64,000 nucleotides of DNA from Pseudomonadota bacterium (GTDB lineage: Bacteria > Pseudomonadota > Gammaproteobacteria > Steroidobacterales > Steroidobacteraceae): contig JAKBCE010000014.1 in assembly GCA_021808195.1 (NCBI GenBank), positions 15,049 to 79,048 of the forward strand. The letters run 5' to 3'. The translations under genes and the position numbers were made by a program. Of the stretch, positions 10,866-19,611 are shown one piece after another. The notes beneath the pieces are model-generated. The model saw nothing but the letters and a program-made list of their open reading frames with translations. It made no database searches and was not told the DNA's origin. Each line of letters opens with the position of its first letter. Position 1 is the first letter of the stretch.

Positions 10866-12542
10866 ATGACAGAAAGTTTTGCACAGCTGTTCGAGCAGAG
10901 TCTCGCCAATCAACGGATCCGCCCCGGCATGATCCTCACCGGGCTCGTCGTTGACGTCACCCCGGATGTGGTCGTGGTCAACGTCGGCCTGAAGTCCGAG
11001 GCCGTCATTCCCGTCGAGCAGTTCAAGGACGAGCAAGGCGTCCTTGAGGTCAAGGCGGGCGATGAGGTCGAGGTCGCGCTGGATTCGGTCGAGGATGGCA
11101 CCGGTGAGACCCGCCTCTCGCGTGAGAAGGCCAAGCGCGCCCGGACCTGGACGCGGCTCGAGGAGGCATTCAACAAGGCCGAGATCGTCACCGGTGTGAT
11201 CACCGGACGCGTCAAGGGCGGCTTCACGGTCGAAATCGACAACGTGCGGGCGTTCCTGCCGGGCTCGCTGGTCGATGTACGCCCGGTACGCGACACGGCC
11301 TATCTCGAGGGCAAGCCGCTCGAGTTCAAGGTCATCAAGCTCGATCAGAAGCGCAACAACGTGGTGGTCTCGCGTCGCGCCGTCGTCGAGCAGGAATTCT
11401 CAGCCGAGCGCAGTGCGCTGCTTGAGAACCTGCAGGAAGGGTCGGTCGTGCGCGGCTCGGTGAAGAACCTCACCGACTACGGCGCGTTTGTCGACCTGGG
11501 CGGCATCGATGGACTGCTGCACATCACCGATATGGCGTGGAAGCGCGTCAAGCACCCCTCGGAAGTGGTCAAGGTCGGCGATGAGATCGAGGTGCGGATT
11601 CTGAAGTTCGACCGCGAGCGCTCGCGCGTCAGCCTCGGGCTGAAGCAACTCGGAGCTGATCCGTGGGAGAACATCGCGCGCCGGTATCCGGCCAACACAC
11701 GCGTGTTCGGCAAGGTCACCAACATTGCCGATTACGGTGCGTTCGTCGAGATCGAGGACGGCGTCGAGGGTCTGGTGCACGTCTCGGAGATGGACTGGAC
11801 CAACAAGAACGTCAATCCGGCCAAGGTCGTGCACACCGGCGAGGAAGTCGAGGTCATGGTGCTCGATGTCGATGAGGACCGGCGCCGCATATCCCTCGGC
11901 CTGAAGCAGTGCAAGGCCAATCCGTGGAAGGAATTCGCCGAGAACTACAATCGCGGCGATCATGTCAGCGGGCAGATCAAGTCGATTACCGACTTCGGTA
12001 TCTTCATCGGCCTCTCGGGCAACATCGATGGCCTGGTGCACCTCTCGGACATCTCCTGGGACATGCCGGGCGAGGAGGCCGTGCGCAGCTACCAGAAGGG
12101 TCAGCAGGTCGAGGCCATGGTGCTGTCGATCGATCCGGAGCGCGAGCGCATCAGCCTCGGCATCAAGCAGCTCGCCAAGGATCCGTTCTCGAGCTACATC
12201 GCCGAGAACCCCAAGGGCACGATCGTGCGCGGCATGGTCAAGGAAGTCGACGCGCGCGGGGCGATCATCGATCTGGGCAACGGGATCGAGGGGCAGCTGC
12301 GTGCCTCCGAACTCGGTCGCGACCGCGTGGAGGATGCCCGCACGGTGCTGAAGGTCGGCGAGGAGGTCGAGGCGAAATTCACGGGCGTGGACCGCAAGTC
12401 GCGCACGATTTCGCTGTCGATCAAGGCCAAGGAGGCCCATGAGGAAGCCGAGGCGGTGCAGAATTACCGCTCCTCGGAGTCCACGCCGACGGGCACCAGC
12501 CTGGGCGATCTGCTCAAAGAGCATATCGGAGATCGAGGCTAA
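10866..12542 (+). CDS. rpsA: 30S ribosomal protein S1
   Basis: 558 residues, the typical gammaproteobacterial size, with six S1 RNA-binding repeats (for example [40 protein letters not shown] and [20 protein letters not shown]). S1 recruits mRNA to the ribosome. ATG at 10866 begins [11 protein letters not shown], the standard N-terminus, so the in-frame extension upstream is rejected. Only AAGG directly abuts the ATG; no well-spaced Shine-Dalgarno is visible. That is in line with rpsA leaders elsewhere, which rely on structure and autoregulation by S1. The 140-nt gap after cmk leaves room for its own promoter. Confidence 0.97.
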   Translation: MTESFAQLFEQSLANQRIRPGMILTGLVVDVTPDVVVVNVGLKSEAVIPVEQFKDEQGVLEVKAGDEVEVALDSVEDGTGETRLSREKAKRARTWTRLEEAFNKAEIVTGVITGRVKGGFTVEIDNVRAFLPGSLVDVRPVRDTAYLEGKPLEFKVIKLDQKRNNVVVSRRAVVEQEFSAERSALLENLQEGSVVRGSVKNLTDYGAFVDLGGIDGLLHITDMAWKRVKHPSEVVKVGDEIEVRILKFDRERSRVSLGLKQLGADPWENIARRYPANTRVFGKVTNIADYGAFVEIEDGVEGLVHVSEMDWTNKNVNPAKVVHTGEEVEVMVLDVDEDRRRISLGLKQCKANPWKEFAENYNRGDHVSGQIKSITDFGIFIGLSGNIDGLVHLSDISWDMPGEEAVRSYQKGQQVEAMVLSIDPERERISLGIKQLAKDPFSSYIAENPKGTIVRGMVKEVDARGAIIDLGNGIEGQLRASELGRDRVEDARTVLKVGEEVEAKFTGVDRKSRTISLSIKAKEAHEEAEAVQNYRSSESTPTGTSLGDLLKEHIGDRG

Positions 12543-12551
12543 GTCCTGAAA

Positions 12552-12580
12552 GCCGCCGCTTCCGTCTCGGAAGCGGCGGC
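12552..12580 (+). terminator. Strong hairpin between rpsA and ihfB without T-tract
   Basis: GCCGCCGCTTCC (12552-12563) pairs perfectly with GGAAGCGGCGGC (12569-12580) around a 5-nt loop, 9 nt after the rpsA stop. No T-run follows, so it may be a 3'-end stabiliser, a partial attenuator or a Rho-linked stop rather than an intrinsic terminator. Confidence 0.5.
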
Positions 12581-12594
12581 AATCGACCTGCGAT

Positions 12595-12897
12595 ATGACG
12601 AAATCTGAGCTCATCGAGATCATCGCGGCCAAGCAGAAGCATCTGCCGGCCAAGGACGTTGAGCTCGCTCTGAAGCAGATCCTCGAAGTGATGAGCGATG
12701 CGCTCGCCCAGGGCGAGCGCATCGAGATCCGCGGCTTTGGCAGTTTCTCACTGCACTTCCGTCCACCGCGTCAGGGACGCAATCCCAAGACCGGCGAGGC
12801 GGTGGCACTCTCCGGTAAACACGTGCCACATTTCAAAGCCGGCAAGGATCTGCGTGAGCGGGTCAATCAGGGCGCCGGCCAGCCCATCCGCGGTTAG
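12595..12897 (+). CDS. ihfB: Integration host factor subunit beta
   Basis: 100 residues. IHF-beta pairs with IHF-alpha to bend DNA at specific sites. The HU/IHF fold is clear: [11 protein letters not shown] at the start, [19 protein letters not shown], then [10 protein letters not shown] with the intercalating proline arm, and [17 protein letters not shown] at the end. Position directly after rpsA identifies it as ihfB rather than hupB or ihfA. A strong hairpin separates it from rpsA, and only 46 nt separate it from lapB. Confidence 0.95.
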   Translation: MTKSELIEIIAAKQKHLPAKDVELALKQILEVMSDALAQGERIEIRGFGSFSLHFRPPRQGRNPKTGEAVALSGKHVPHFKAGKDLRERVNQGAGQPIRG

Positions 12898-12943
12898 CCG
12901 CGCACCGTCTATCGCCGCCGGCGCCGCATGTTAAATTGCGGCG

Positions 12944-14119
12944 GTGATCGCACTTCCCGCCTATCTGCTCGCGTTCGCGTTCGCCGCCATCGGGCTTGCG
13001 GCCTGGCTGCTCGGTCGCCTGACCGGCAACCGGCGCACCGTGCGACTGCCGCGCGATTACTACATTGGCCTCGATCATCTGATCAACGACCGGTTTGATC
13101 ATGCCGTCGAGGTGTTTGCACGCATGGCCGAGGCGGGCGATGCCGCCGAGATTCAATTCGCGCTCGGCAGCCTGTTCCGCCGCCGCGGTGAGGTGGATCG
13201 GGCGATCGCGATCCACACTCGGCTGCACGAGCAGGGCGCCGCCACGCTGCGCGACAAGGCGGGACTTGCACTCGCACTCGATTATCTCAGCGCCGGCCTG
13301 ATGGACCGTGCCGAGCAGCTGTTCAAGGAGCTGGCTGCTTCGGCAGAATACCGTGAGACGGCGCTTGACCAGCTGCTGCGCATCTATGAGGCGCAGGGCG
13401 ACTGGGCCAATGCGCTCGAAATTCTCAAGGCGCTACCGGCGCAGGTTCAGGCGCAGCGCGCACAGGTCGCAGCGCACTATGTGTGCGAATTGGCCGAGCA
13501 GGCGCTGCGCCACGGGGATGTCTCGCGGGCCGCAACGCTGCTCGCGGAGGCGCGCGCCCGCGCGCACGATCTACCGCGAGCCCAGGTGCTCTCGGCGCGC
13601 CTCGCCGAGGCGGGCGGAGAGCGCGCCGTGGCGCTCGAGCGGTACTTGAACATTCTCGAGGCGCATCCAGCCCTTGCGATCGAGGTCATTCCGCGCGCGC
13701 TCGCGCTTGCACCGCAGGGCGAGGCGACCCAGGTGCTCGCTGAGCTTCGCGAGCGGTTGCACCGCGCCGGCCAGGTCAATCCGCGTGAACTCGCCGTGCT
13801 GCTCTCGAGTGCGCTGCCGCCGCAGCAGCTGCAACGTCTGGCAGAACTCGAAGGCGCCCAGGGCGAAGCGGCGGCGGAGGCCTATTCGCTGGCACTGCTG
13901 CTGCAGCGCCTCGGGGGGGCCGGTGGTCGGTATCAGTGCGAGGAATGCGGTCTGCTCAGCGTGGGGTGGTATTGGCGCTGTCCGAAGTGCCGCGCCTGGG
14001 ACAGCATGCGCCCGGCGGCATTGAGGCGCGGGCAAGAGCCGCCCGAGCGGCCGTTCAGGCTGCATTCAACGGCCATTCGGGATCGATCCGGGCACGACGA
14101 TCGTCACGATCTCGGCTGA
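12944..14119 (+). CDS. lapB: Lipopolysaccharide assembly protein LapB
   Basis: 391 residues (E. coli LapB is 389). It has an N-terminal membrane helix (residues 2-20), TPR repeats through most of the protein, and a rubredoxin-like C-terminal metal knuckle with Cys332-x2-Cys335 and Cys346-x2-Cys349. LapB anchors at the inner membrane and adjusts LPS synthesis through FtsH-dependent LpxC turnover. The start is GTG. The usual partner gene lapA, commonly between ihfB and lapB, is absent from the 46-nt gap. Confidence 0.93.
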   Translation: MIALPAYLLAFAFAAIGLAAWLLGRLTGNRRTVRLPRDYYIGLDHLINDRFDHAVEVFARMAEAGDAAEIQFALGSLFRRRGEVDRAIAIHTRLHEQGAATLRDKAGLALALDYLSAGLMDRAEQLFKELAASAEYRETALDQLLRIYEAQGDWANALEILKALPAQVQAQRAQVAAHYVCELAEQALRHGDVSRAATLLAEARARAHDLPRAQVLSARLAEAGGERAVALERYLNILEAHPALAIEVIPRALALAPQGEATQVLAELRERLHRAGQVNPRELAVLLSSALPPQQLQRLAELEGAQGEAAAEAYSLALLLQRLGGAGGRYQCEECGLLSVGWYWRCPKCRAWDSMRPAALRRGQEPPERPFRLHSTAIRDRSGHDDRHDLG

Positions 14120-14191
14120 ACAGGGCGCTACACTAAAGCTCATCGGCGGCCCATGCGTGGGCTGGATCCACAGGTTGCAGGAGACTCAGGT

Positions 14192-15163
14192 ATGCGGACA
14201 GCTCCAAAGTCGATCATACGCACGGCGGTATTCCCAGTGGCCGGCCGCGGTACGCGCTTTCTGCCGGCGACCAAGGCGAGTCCCAAAGAGATGCTGCCGG
14301 TGGTCGACAAGCCGCTCATCCAGTACGCGGTCGAGGAGGCGCTCGCCGCCGGTGTGACCCGACTGGTGTTCATTACCGGTGCCGCCAAGCGCGCGATTGA
14401 GGATCACTTCGATTCCGATCAGGAACTCGAGCAGCTGCTCGAGCGGCAGGGCAAGAGCAGTCTGCTGAACCAGATTCGCAGCGTTTTGCCGTCCTACGCC
14501 TCGTGCATCTACATCCGCCAGCCCGCTCCGCTCGGACTCGGCCATGCCGTGCTCTGTGCGCAGCCGGCCGTGGGTGCCGAGCCGTTCTTCGTGCACCTGG
14601 CCGACGATCTGATCCGCAGTGAAGTGGCGTGTCTGGCGCAGATGGCCGAGGTGTACGAGGCGAAGCGGGCGAGCGTCCTCGGGGTGCAGGCAGTGCCGCG
14701 CGCCGACACCGATAAGTACGGCATCGTGGCGGTGGAAGCAGACAAGTCGGCGACCAGCCGGGTGCGCAGCATCGTCGAGAAGCCCAAGCCACAAGTGGCT
14801 CCATCCAACCTCGCGGTGGTGGGTCGGTACGTGCTCTCGCCGTCGATTTTCGAACATCTGGAGAAAATCGGCCGAGGCGCCGGCGGAGAGATCCAGCTCA
14901 CCGACGGGATTGCCGCACTGATGCGCGAGGAAGCGGTGTATGCCTATCGCTTCTCCGGTACCCGCTACGACTGCGGCAGCAAGCTCGGTTATCTGCAGGC
15001 GACCGTCGAGTACGCGCTCGGTCACCCCGTGCTCGGCAAGGAATTCCGCCGCTATCTGCGTGAGCTGCAGCTCGAGATGGCACGCAGCGCCGCACCGGCA
15101 CGTCGTCAGACGAACGGGGCGGGAGCGCGCCGGCGCGGCGCGCGGCCGGCAGCGCACCCCTGA
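14192..15163 (+). CDS. galU: UTP--glucose-1-phosphate uridylyltransferase GalU
   Basis: 323 residues. It makes UDP-glucose for surface polysaccharides. The nucleotide-binding signature [20 protein letters not shown] is followed by [17 protein letters not shown], both at the N-terminus; [10 protein letters not shown] and the [16 protein letters not shown] region are also present. ATG at 14192 is preceded by GCAGGAG at good spacing, so the frame from 14153 is not the start. The C-terminal tail is basic (about 20 Arg/Ala-rich residues). The gene is convergent with the FUSC gene, 10 nt apart. Confidence 0.94.
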   Translation: MRTAPKSIIRTAVFPVAGRGTRFLPATKASPKEMLPVVDKPLIQYAVEEALAAGVTRLVFITGAAKRAIEDHFDSDQELEQLLERQGKSSLLNQIRSVLPSYASCIYIRQPAPLGLGHAVLCAQPAVGAEPFFVHLADDLIRSEVACLAQMAEVYEAKRASVLGVQAVPRADTDKYGIVAVEADKSATSRVRSIVEKPKPQVAPSNLAVVGRYVLSPSIFEHLEKIGRGAGGEIQLTDGIAALMREEAVYAYRFSGTRYDCGSKLGYLQATVEYALGHPVLGKEFRRYLRELQLEMARSAAPARRQTNGAGARRRGARPAAHP

Positions 15164-15173
15164 ACGCGCCGCA

Positions 15174-17270
15174 CTAGGCGGGCTGGCCCTGCGGCGCGTA
15201 TGCCGGAGCGCGCGCGACGATGTGCGCCAGGGTGTTGATGTTGTCCACCAGGCGATCGCAGGCGCCGGCAATTTCGGCGGCACGCCGGTCGGAGTCCACC
15301 GCCGTGAGTTCCCGGGCGAGGTGGCGCTGTGTGCTGCGGATGGGCGGCAACGCCCGAGGCTCTCGATGGGTGCGCAAGGCCTCGGCAGCTTCCTGCAGCG
15401 TGCTAACGCTTTGTCGGATGAACGGCTCGATTGGCGCTGCGGTAACGGGTTCGCTCGCGTAGCCGAGAAGCGCCTCCAGCGTCATGATGGTGCGTGCCAG
15501 ACGGTTGCCGTTGGTGAGCAGCGACTGGGCGAGCTCTGCCAGCGCTGGCGGCGTGGCGGGCTCGGCGAGCAGGCGTTTCACAGACGCGTCGGCGTTGACA
15601 CGAGCCACCCGAGCGCTCTGTCGACCATCGCGGCGCGCCTGCGCGTCGCCACCGGCGAGGGCCGCAAGGTACTCGGCGTAGGCGCGCAGCATCTGCGCCA
15701 GAGTTTCTCGCGTGCGTCCCTTTTCCCAAGTCGGCCACAGACCATAGGCGGCGAGTGCGATCGCACTGCCGATCACCGTGTCGATCAGGCGGGCCATCAC
15801 GGTCGGCTCCGGAGCCTCCCCGACGAACGCCAGTAGCAGCACCACCAAGCCGGTGAGCGAGGCAACCGCAATGCCATAGTGCACATTGCCGAAATAGCGA
15901 AATCCGGCGCACAGCAGCGCCAGCACCGCCAGGTGCACCCAGGCACTTGTCGGCAGCACATGAATCAGCGCAGTGGTCAGCAGCAGTCCGAGCACGGTCC
16001 CGACCACGCGTAGCAGCCCGTAGCTGAATGTGGCCGCGTAATCGGCGCGCAGCACGATCGCCACGGTCATCGGCATCCAGTAGCCGTGCTGCACGGGCAG
16101 CACCCGCCCGAGCCACAGGGCGAAGGAGAAACACACCGCACTGCGCACGGCGTGGCGGAAAGCTGCGGAGCGGGGGGTGAGGTTGGCCGCCAGGATGGCG
16201 AGCGGGGACTGCGGCCGCAGCGCTCGGGGCAGTTGTAGATCCTCGGCGGCCGCGCTGCGCAGATTCTGTGAGCCGGCGCGCTCGGCGTTACGGACCGCGG
16301 CGGCCAGCTGACCGCTGAGCGCCTGGAAGTGATGCCAAGGCCCCTCTGGCAGCGCCCACTCGTGCTCGACGGCGCTGCGCTCGGCGCTCTGCAACCGCCC
16401 GAGCGCGGTGTGCATGGCGCGCTGCGGATCGGAGCCGGCGCGAATGACGCTCGCGATGGCCTCGAGTAGCGCTGCGCCTTGCTGCTGGATCAGCGGTGCG
16501 ATGTGCGTGCCGGGCTCCGTCGCCTCGAGTGCGGTGAGCTCAAGGCGGGCGCGCTCGGCGAGCTCGAGCATCACGCCGAAATAATCCATCACCGGACCGC
16601 GCGCGCGGTGCGGGCCGAACAGGGTGTGTTGCAACCCGGTCATCCCTTCGGTGAGCTCGAGCGCGGCGCCGCTCTCGCGGCTGCCGCCGCGGGCCATGGC
16701 GGCAAGTCCGCGATACACCGTCGCGAGCGCTTCGCGTTCCGGGCCGTAGCGCTGCAGCGGCCAGGCTGCGATGGAGAATAGGGTGAGGAGCAAACCGCCC
16801 GCAGTGACCTCGGCGGTCAGCTGCAGGGCGGCTATGAAGCTTGGCGCAGGCAGATCGGTCGCGATCGCCATCAGCACCATGGCCGTCATACCCACCCGAG
16901 CGATGGCATCGCCGAAGGTGACGAGCAGAGCGCCGGAGAAGCCGACAAGCAAAGCGGCGAGCAGCAGTGCGGGCAGGTGGTGATTCAGCGTGAGGCCGAG
17001 GAAGGTCGCGACGCCGCCGGCGGCAGACACCGCGAGCAGCCGTGCGAGGCGCTGGCGATAGGGGCCCGGCTGATCGGAATACATCGTCACTACTGCGCCG
17101 ACCGCGATGGCGATGCCGGCGAGCAGCTGGCCGGTGGCGATGGCCCAGGCGAGCGGCAGCACCACGGCCACGGTGTTGCGCAGCAGCACCCGCCAGGGCA
17201 ACTGCGCCGGTTTGGTCTGCAGCAGCGTCGAGAGAATGCTTTGACGCAAGGACGTGACGGTAGCCGGCAT
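15174..17270 (-). CDS. FUSC-family inner membrane protein, putative aromatic-compound exporter
   Basis: 698 residues with the two-block layout of FUSC/YccS proteins: a hydrophobic N-terminal block (about 28-180), a soluble middle, and a second hydrophobic block (about 365-500) starting FRHAVRSAVCFSFALWLGRV, then a helical C-terminus. Relatives export fusaric acid or hydroxylated aromatic acids, but many have no known substrate. No adaptor (AaeA-like) or small DUF1656 partner gene lies beside it, so the transport role is inferred from family only. A degraded kinase fragment lies 50 nt upstream. Confidence 0.8.
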   Translation of the reverse strand: MPATVTSLRQSILSTLLQTKPAQLPWRVLLRNTVAVVLPLAWAIATGQLLAGIAIAVGAVVTMYSDQPGPYRQRLARLLAVSAAGGVATFLGLTLNHHLPALLLAALLVGFSGALLVTFGDAIARVGMTAMVLMAIATDLPAPSFIAALQLTAEVTAGGLLLTLFSIAAWPLQRYGPEREALATVYRGLAAMARGGSRESGAALELTEGMTGLQHTLFGPHRARGPVMDYFGVMLELAERARLELTALEATEPGTHIAPLIQQQGAALLEAIASVIRAGSDPQRAMHTALGRLQSAERSAVEHEWALPEGPWHHFQALSGQLAAAVRNAERAGSQNLRSAAAEDLQLPRALRPQSPLAILAANLTPRSAAFRHAVRSAVCFSFALWLGRVLPVQHGYWMPMTVAIVLRADYAATFSYGLLRVVGTVLGLLLTTALIHVLPTSAWVHLAVLALLCAGFRYFGNVHYGIAVASLTGLVVLLLAFVGEAPEPTVMARLIDTVIGSAIALAAYGLWPTWEKGRTRETLAQMLRAYAEYLAALAGGDAQARRDGRQSARVARVNADASVKRLLAEPATPPALAELAQSLLTNGNRLARTIMTLEALLGYASEPVTAAPIEPFIRQSVSTLQEAAEALRTHREPRALPPIRSTQRHLARELTAVDSDRRAAEIAGACDRLVDNINTLAHIVARAPAYAPQGQPA

Positions 17271-17320
17271 CCGCAGCGCTCCGATGCTGCGCCGCGCGCG
17301 GTTTGGCGGCGAGGGTCGGA

Positions 17321-17695
17321 TTATGGCAGATGCACCGCGACGACCGCCCCGCCATCGGGACGGTTGGCAATGGTCAACCGTCCGCCGTGCGCCTCGACGA
17401 TCTCACGGCAGAGTGTCAGACCGAGACCGGTGCCGGAGGACTTGGTGGAGAAGAACGGCACCAGCGCATCGCGCAGCGCCTGCTCGCTGAGCCCGCTGCC
17501 GCGGTCGGTGACCTCCAGGCACACCCCGCCCGATGGCGGGCGCTCCTCGGCCGCGATGTCCGGTGCTGCGGTGTTCCGAATGGGGCTGACCGCTGCCGAG
17601 CGCTCGGCGGCGGGACGCGGGTTTTTCAGGTCTAGGATGCTCATGGCTGATACAGCGATAGCACACGACGTGCCAGCCGGATCGCGCGCAGGCAA
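17321..17695 (-). pseudogene. Remnant of a sensor histidine kinase (ATPase domain tail)
   Basis: Only the last part of a HATPase_c domain is present. It shows an eroded N-box (LDLKNPRPAAE), the G1 box TDRGSGLSE, the F-box PFFSTK and the G2 box GTGLGL followed by REIVEAHGG. There is no dimerisation/phosphoacceptor His region and no sensor domain in any frame upstream (17696-17947). The resemblance is to NtrB-type kinases. It could be expressed as a 100-125 residue ATPase fragment, but a truncated relic is more likely. Confidence 0.7.
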
Positions 17696-17752
17696 GTCAT
17701 TGAAGAGAAGGAGGAAATTCCGGAAGGCTCGCTGAATCGTGGCGGGCCGGAG

Positions 17753-17803
17753 TGTCCGCGTCGCGGACAGCGGACAGTCCGCGGACAGGCGAGGAGGCGG
17801 ACA
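17753..17803. repeat. Array of GCGGACA repeats upstream of the DUF2934 gene
   Basis: GCGGACA occurs at 17763-17769, 17770-17776, 17781-17787 and 17797-17803. The inverse TGTCCGC at 17753-17759 forms a dyad with the first copy around a 3-nt spacer, and GTCCGCGGAC (17777-17786) is a perfect palindrome. The density of one 7-mer in 51 bp suggests a regulator-binding array; the regulator is unknown. Confidence 0.55.
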
Positions 17804-17947
17804 AATCGCAGCGTGCGGGGTTGGCGCGACAACACTTCGGGCCTATCCTGTAGGCCTGTCGCGTCGGCGGGCGATTTCGTCAGCCGAAAAGGGGGGGACA
17901 CAGGCTAGTGCCGCGGTTCGCGCACGGAGCCAACCTGAGGAGGACTT

Positions 17948-18235
17948 ATGGCGACTCGACGTTCCGATTCGACCCCCGCGCCCAAAGCCGAACAGGCCGC
18001 TGCGCCCAAAGCGCCCGCGCGCCGGACGCAGCGTGCCAAGCCGAAAGGCAATTCAACCCCGACAGTCACGAGCGTCACGGTCGAGGTGCGGCGCGCCATG
18101 ATTGCGCAGGCGGCGTATTTTCACGCCGAGCGCCGCGGCTTCGCGCCGGGTGGGGAAGAACAGGACTGGCTGAAGGCCGAAGCCGAAGTCGACGCACTGC
18201 TTAAGGGTGCTGCGCACGGCATCGGGCCTCAATAG
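17948..18235 (+). CDS. DUF2934 domain-containing protein
   Basis: 95 residues. The first 40 or so are Ala/Pro/Lys/Arg-rich and probably disordered. The rest (about 48-85) matches the DUF2934 pattern: an IAQAAYFHAERRGF helix, a Gly-rich turn and EEQDWLKAEAEVDALL. The biochemical role of this family is unknown. A near-ideal ribosome site (GAGGAGG) precedes the ATG at 17948, supporting real translation. It stands alone, preceded by a repeat array and followed by hairpins with a short T-run. Confidence 0.8.
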   Translation: MATRRSDSTPAPKAEQAAAPKAPARRTQRAKPKGNSTPTVTSVTVEVRRAMIAQAAYFHAERRGFAPGGEEQDWLKAEAEVDALLKGAAHGIGPQ

Positions 18236-18267
18236 GATCCACTGATCCCCCGGACCGAACGAGGGCT

Positions 18268-18304
18268 CCGCGGCGTTTGGCCGCGGGCCGCCGGGCGGCA
18301 TTTT
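18268..18304 (+). terminator. Tandem hairpins ending in TTTT after the DUF2934 gene
   Basis: CCGCGGC (18268-18274) pairs with GCCGCGG (18280-18286). GCCGC (18287-18291) then pairs with GCGGC (18295-18299) and is followed by ATTTT. The position, 32-70 nt after the stop, fits a transcription terminator. Confidence 0.55.
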
Positions 18305-18744
18305 CCTCCGTTGCGGACCGCATGCCGCCAGCAGGTCTGAGCGTCCTGCCGATGCTGAGACCGCGAGCACTCTGGCCTCTTGTGCGGGCGCCGCTGAGAT
18401 CCTCGCAGGATGCGTGCGGCGGCGTCGGGTTCACCGTTTGCCGCTTCGAGGGTCGTGACAGGTCGATCACTGACAGGTTGTCACAGTGTCTGCGGATTGT
18501 CTGTTTACCGCATCGGGTCGCGAATCTGTGCCCATACTTGCGGTGGAGTCGCCGACTTTGACGAGATCGCCGGCCGGTGTTTGCACGGCCGGGGTGAACG
18601 CAGTGTCGTGCGCGTTCGTGGCAGAGCTTGCGGTCTGCGCCCGCCGGCGGGATCTGCCCCCGGCGGTGTTGGAGGATCGAGGTGCTTCCGCGGCCTTGCC
18701 GCGGGGCCGCGGAGGCGAGCGCTCGGGATTCGCCGCGGTCTCAG
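18305..18744. other. Non-coding stretch with one inverted repeat
   Basis: No frame here looks like a protein. The only structure seen is GTGACA (18455-18460) and TGTCAC (18479-18484), an inverted repeat with an 18-nt spacer, alongside a direct repeat of TGACAGGT. It lies downstream of both neighbours (the DUF2934 gene and the 3' end of cnoX), so it is a convergent intergenic region. Confidence 0.4.
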
Positions 18745-19611
18745 TCAGTTCAGAATCATCGAGAGGCGCTTGCGGTAATCAGAGACCATGGCTGGCCGAT
18801 CCGCGGCGAGCTCGAGCACGGATAGGAAGGTCTGCCGGGCGGCACCGTTGTCGTAGTTGCGGTTGCGCTTGATGACCTCGAGCAACTCCTCGAGCGCCTT
18901 GTCGAGTGCGCCGTCGGCGATATGCCGGTGGGCGAGCGCCGAGCGGGCTCGCAGATCATTGGTGTTGGCGGCGACCTGTGCGCGCAGCGTTGCCAGATCG
19001 GGTAGCGATGCGGCCTCGCGCAGGCTCGCGAGCCGCACCTTGAGCGCTGCGCAGCGCGCATCGGCCTGACCGCTCGCGCCGAGGGTTGCGAGCGCATGTT
19101 CGGCCTCATCGAGCTGCTGCGCATCCGCGCCCTGCGGCAGGCGATTCAGTAGCACATCGGCCAGATCGAGTCGCGCTTCATCATGACTCGCCTCGGTCTC
19201 GATTAGGGCACGCAGTACCGCGATCGCGGCGGTGAAATCGCCCGCACCGATCAGCTGGTGCGCCCGGCGCCGCTCCGCTTCGCTTGACCCGGGCAGCAGG
19301 CGATCGAGGAAGCTGCGCACCTCTTTTTCCGGCAGCGCCCCGACGAACCCGTCGACGGGATTGCCGTCGGCGAACGCCAGCACGTAGGGGATGCTGCGCA
19401 CCATGAACTGCTGCGACAGCTGTGGGTTCTCATCGGAGTTGACCTTGACCAGCTTGAAGCGCCCCCCGTAGGCCGCTTCGAGTCGCTCGAGCACCGGGCC
19501 GAGTGCGCGGCAAGGGCCGCACCATGGTGCCCAGAAATCCACCAGTACGGGAACCTCGCGCGAGGCTGCAATGACTTCCTGCTCAAATGTGGTCAGGTTG
19601 ACTTCGATCAT
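18745..19611 (-). CDS. cnoX: Thioredoxin-fold co-chaperone CnoX/YbbN-like
   Basis: 288 residues. An N-terminal thioredoxin domain (1-110) with WCGPC (Cys31, Cys34) is followed by a TPR-like helical region (about 115-285), the CnoX/YbbN layout. In E. coli CnoX the first active Cys is missing and the protein is a holdase that hands clients to GroEL. Here both cysteines are kept, so a redox role is possible. ATG at 19611 gives the classic MIEVNLTTFE start. The start lies 29 nt inside the end of the upstream kinase gene, so it is cotranscribed with the two-component pair. Confidence 0.88.
   Translation of the reverse strand: MIEVNLTTFEQEVIAASREVPVLVDFWAPWCGPCRALGPVLERLEAAYGGRFKLVKVNSDENPQLSQQFMVRSIPYVLAFADGNPVDGFVGALPEKEVRSFLDRLLPGSSEAERRRAHQLIGAGDFTAAIAVLRALIETEASHDEARLDLADVLLNRLPQGADAQQLDEAEHALATLGASGQADARCAALKVRLASLREAASLPDLATLRAQVAANTNDLRARSALAHRHIADGALDKALEELLEVIKRNRNYDNGAARQTFLSVLELAADRPAMVSDYRKRLSMILN

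Noticed and set aside
17821..17838. Sigma54 promoter-like TTGGCGCGAC upstream of the DUF2934 gene
   Set aside because: The -24-like half is fair, but the -12 half reads CACTTC rather than TTGC, so the element is not supported.
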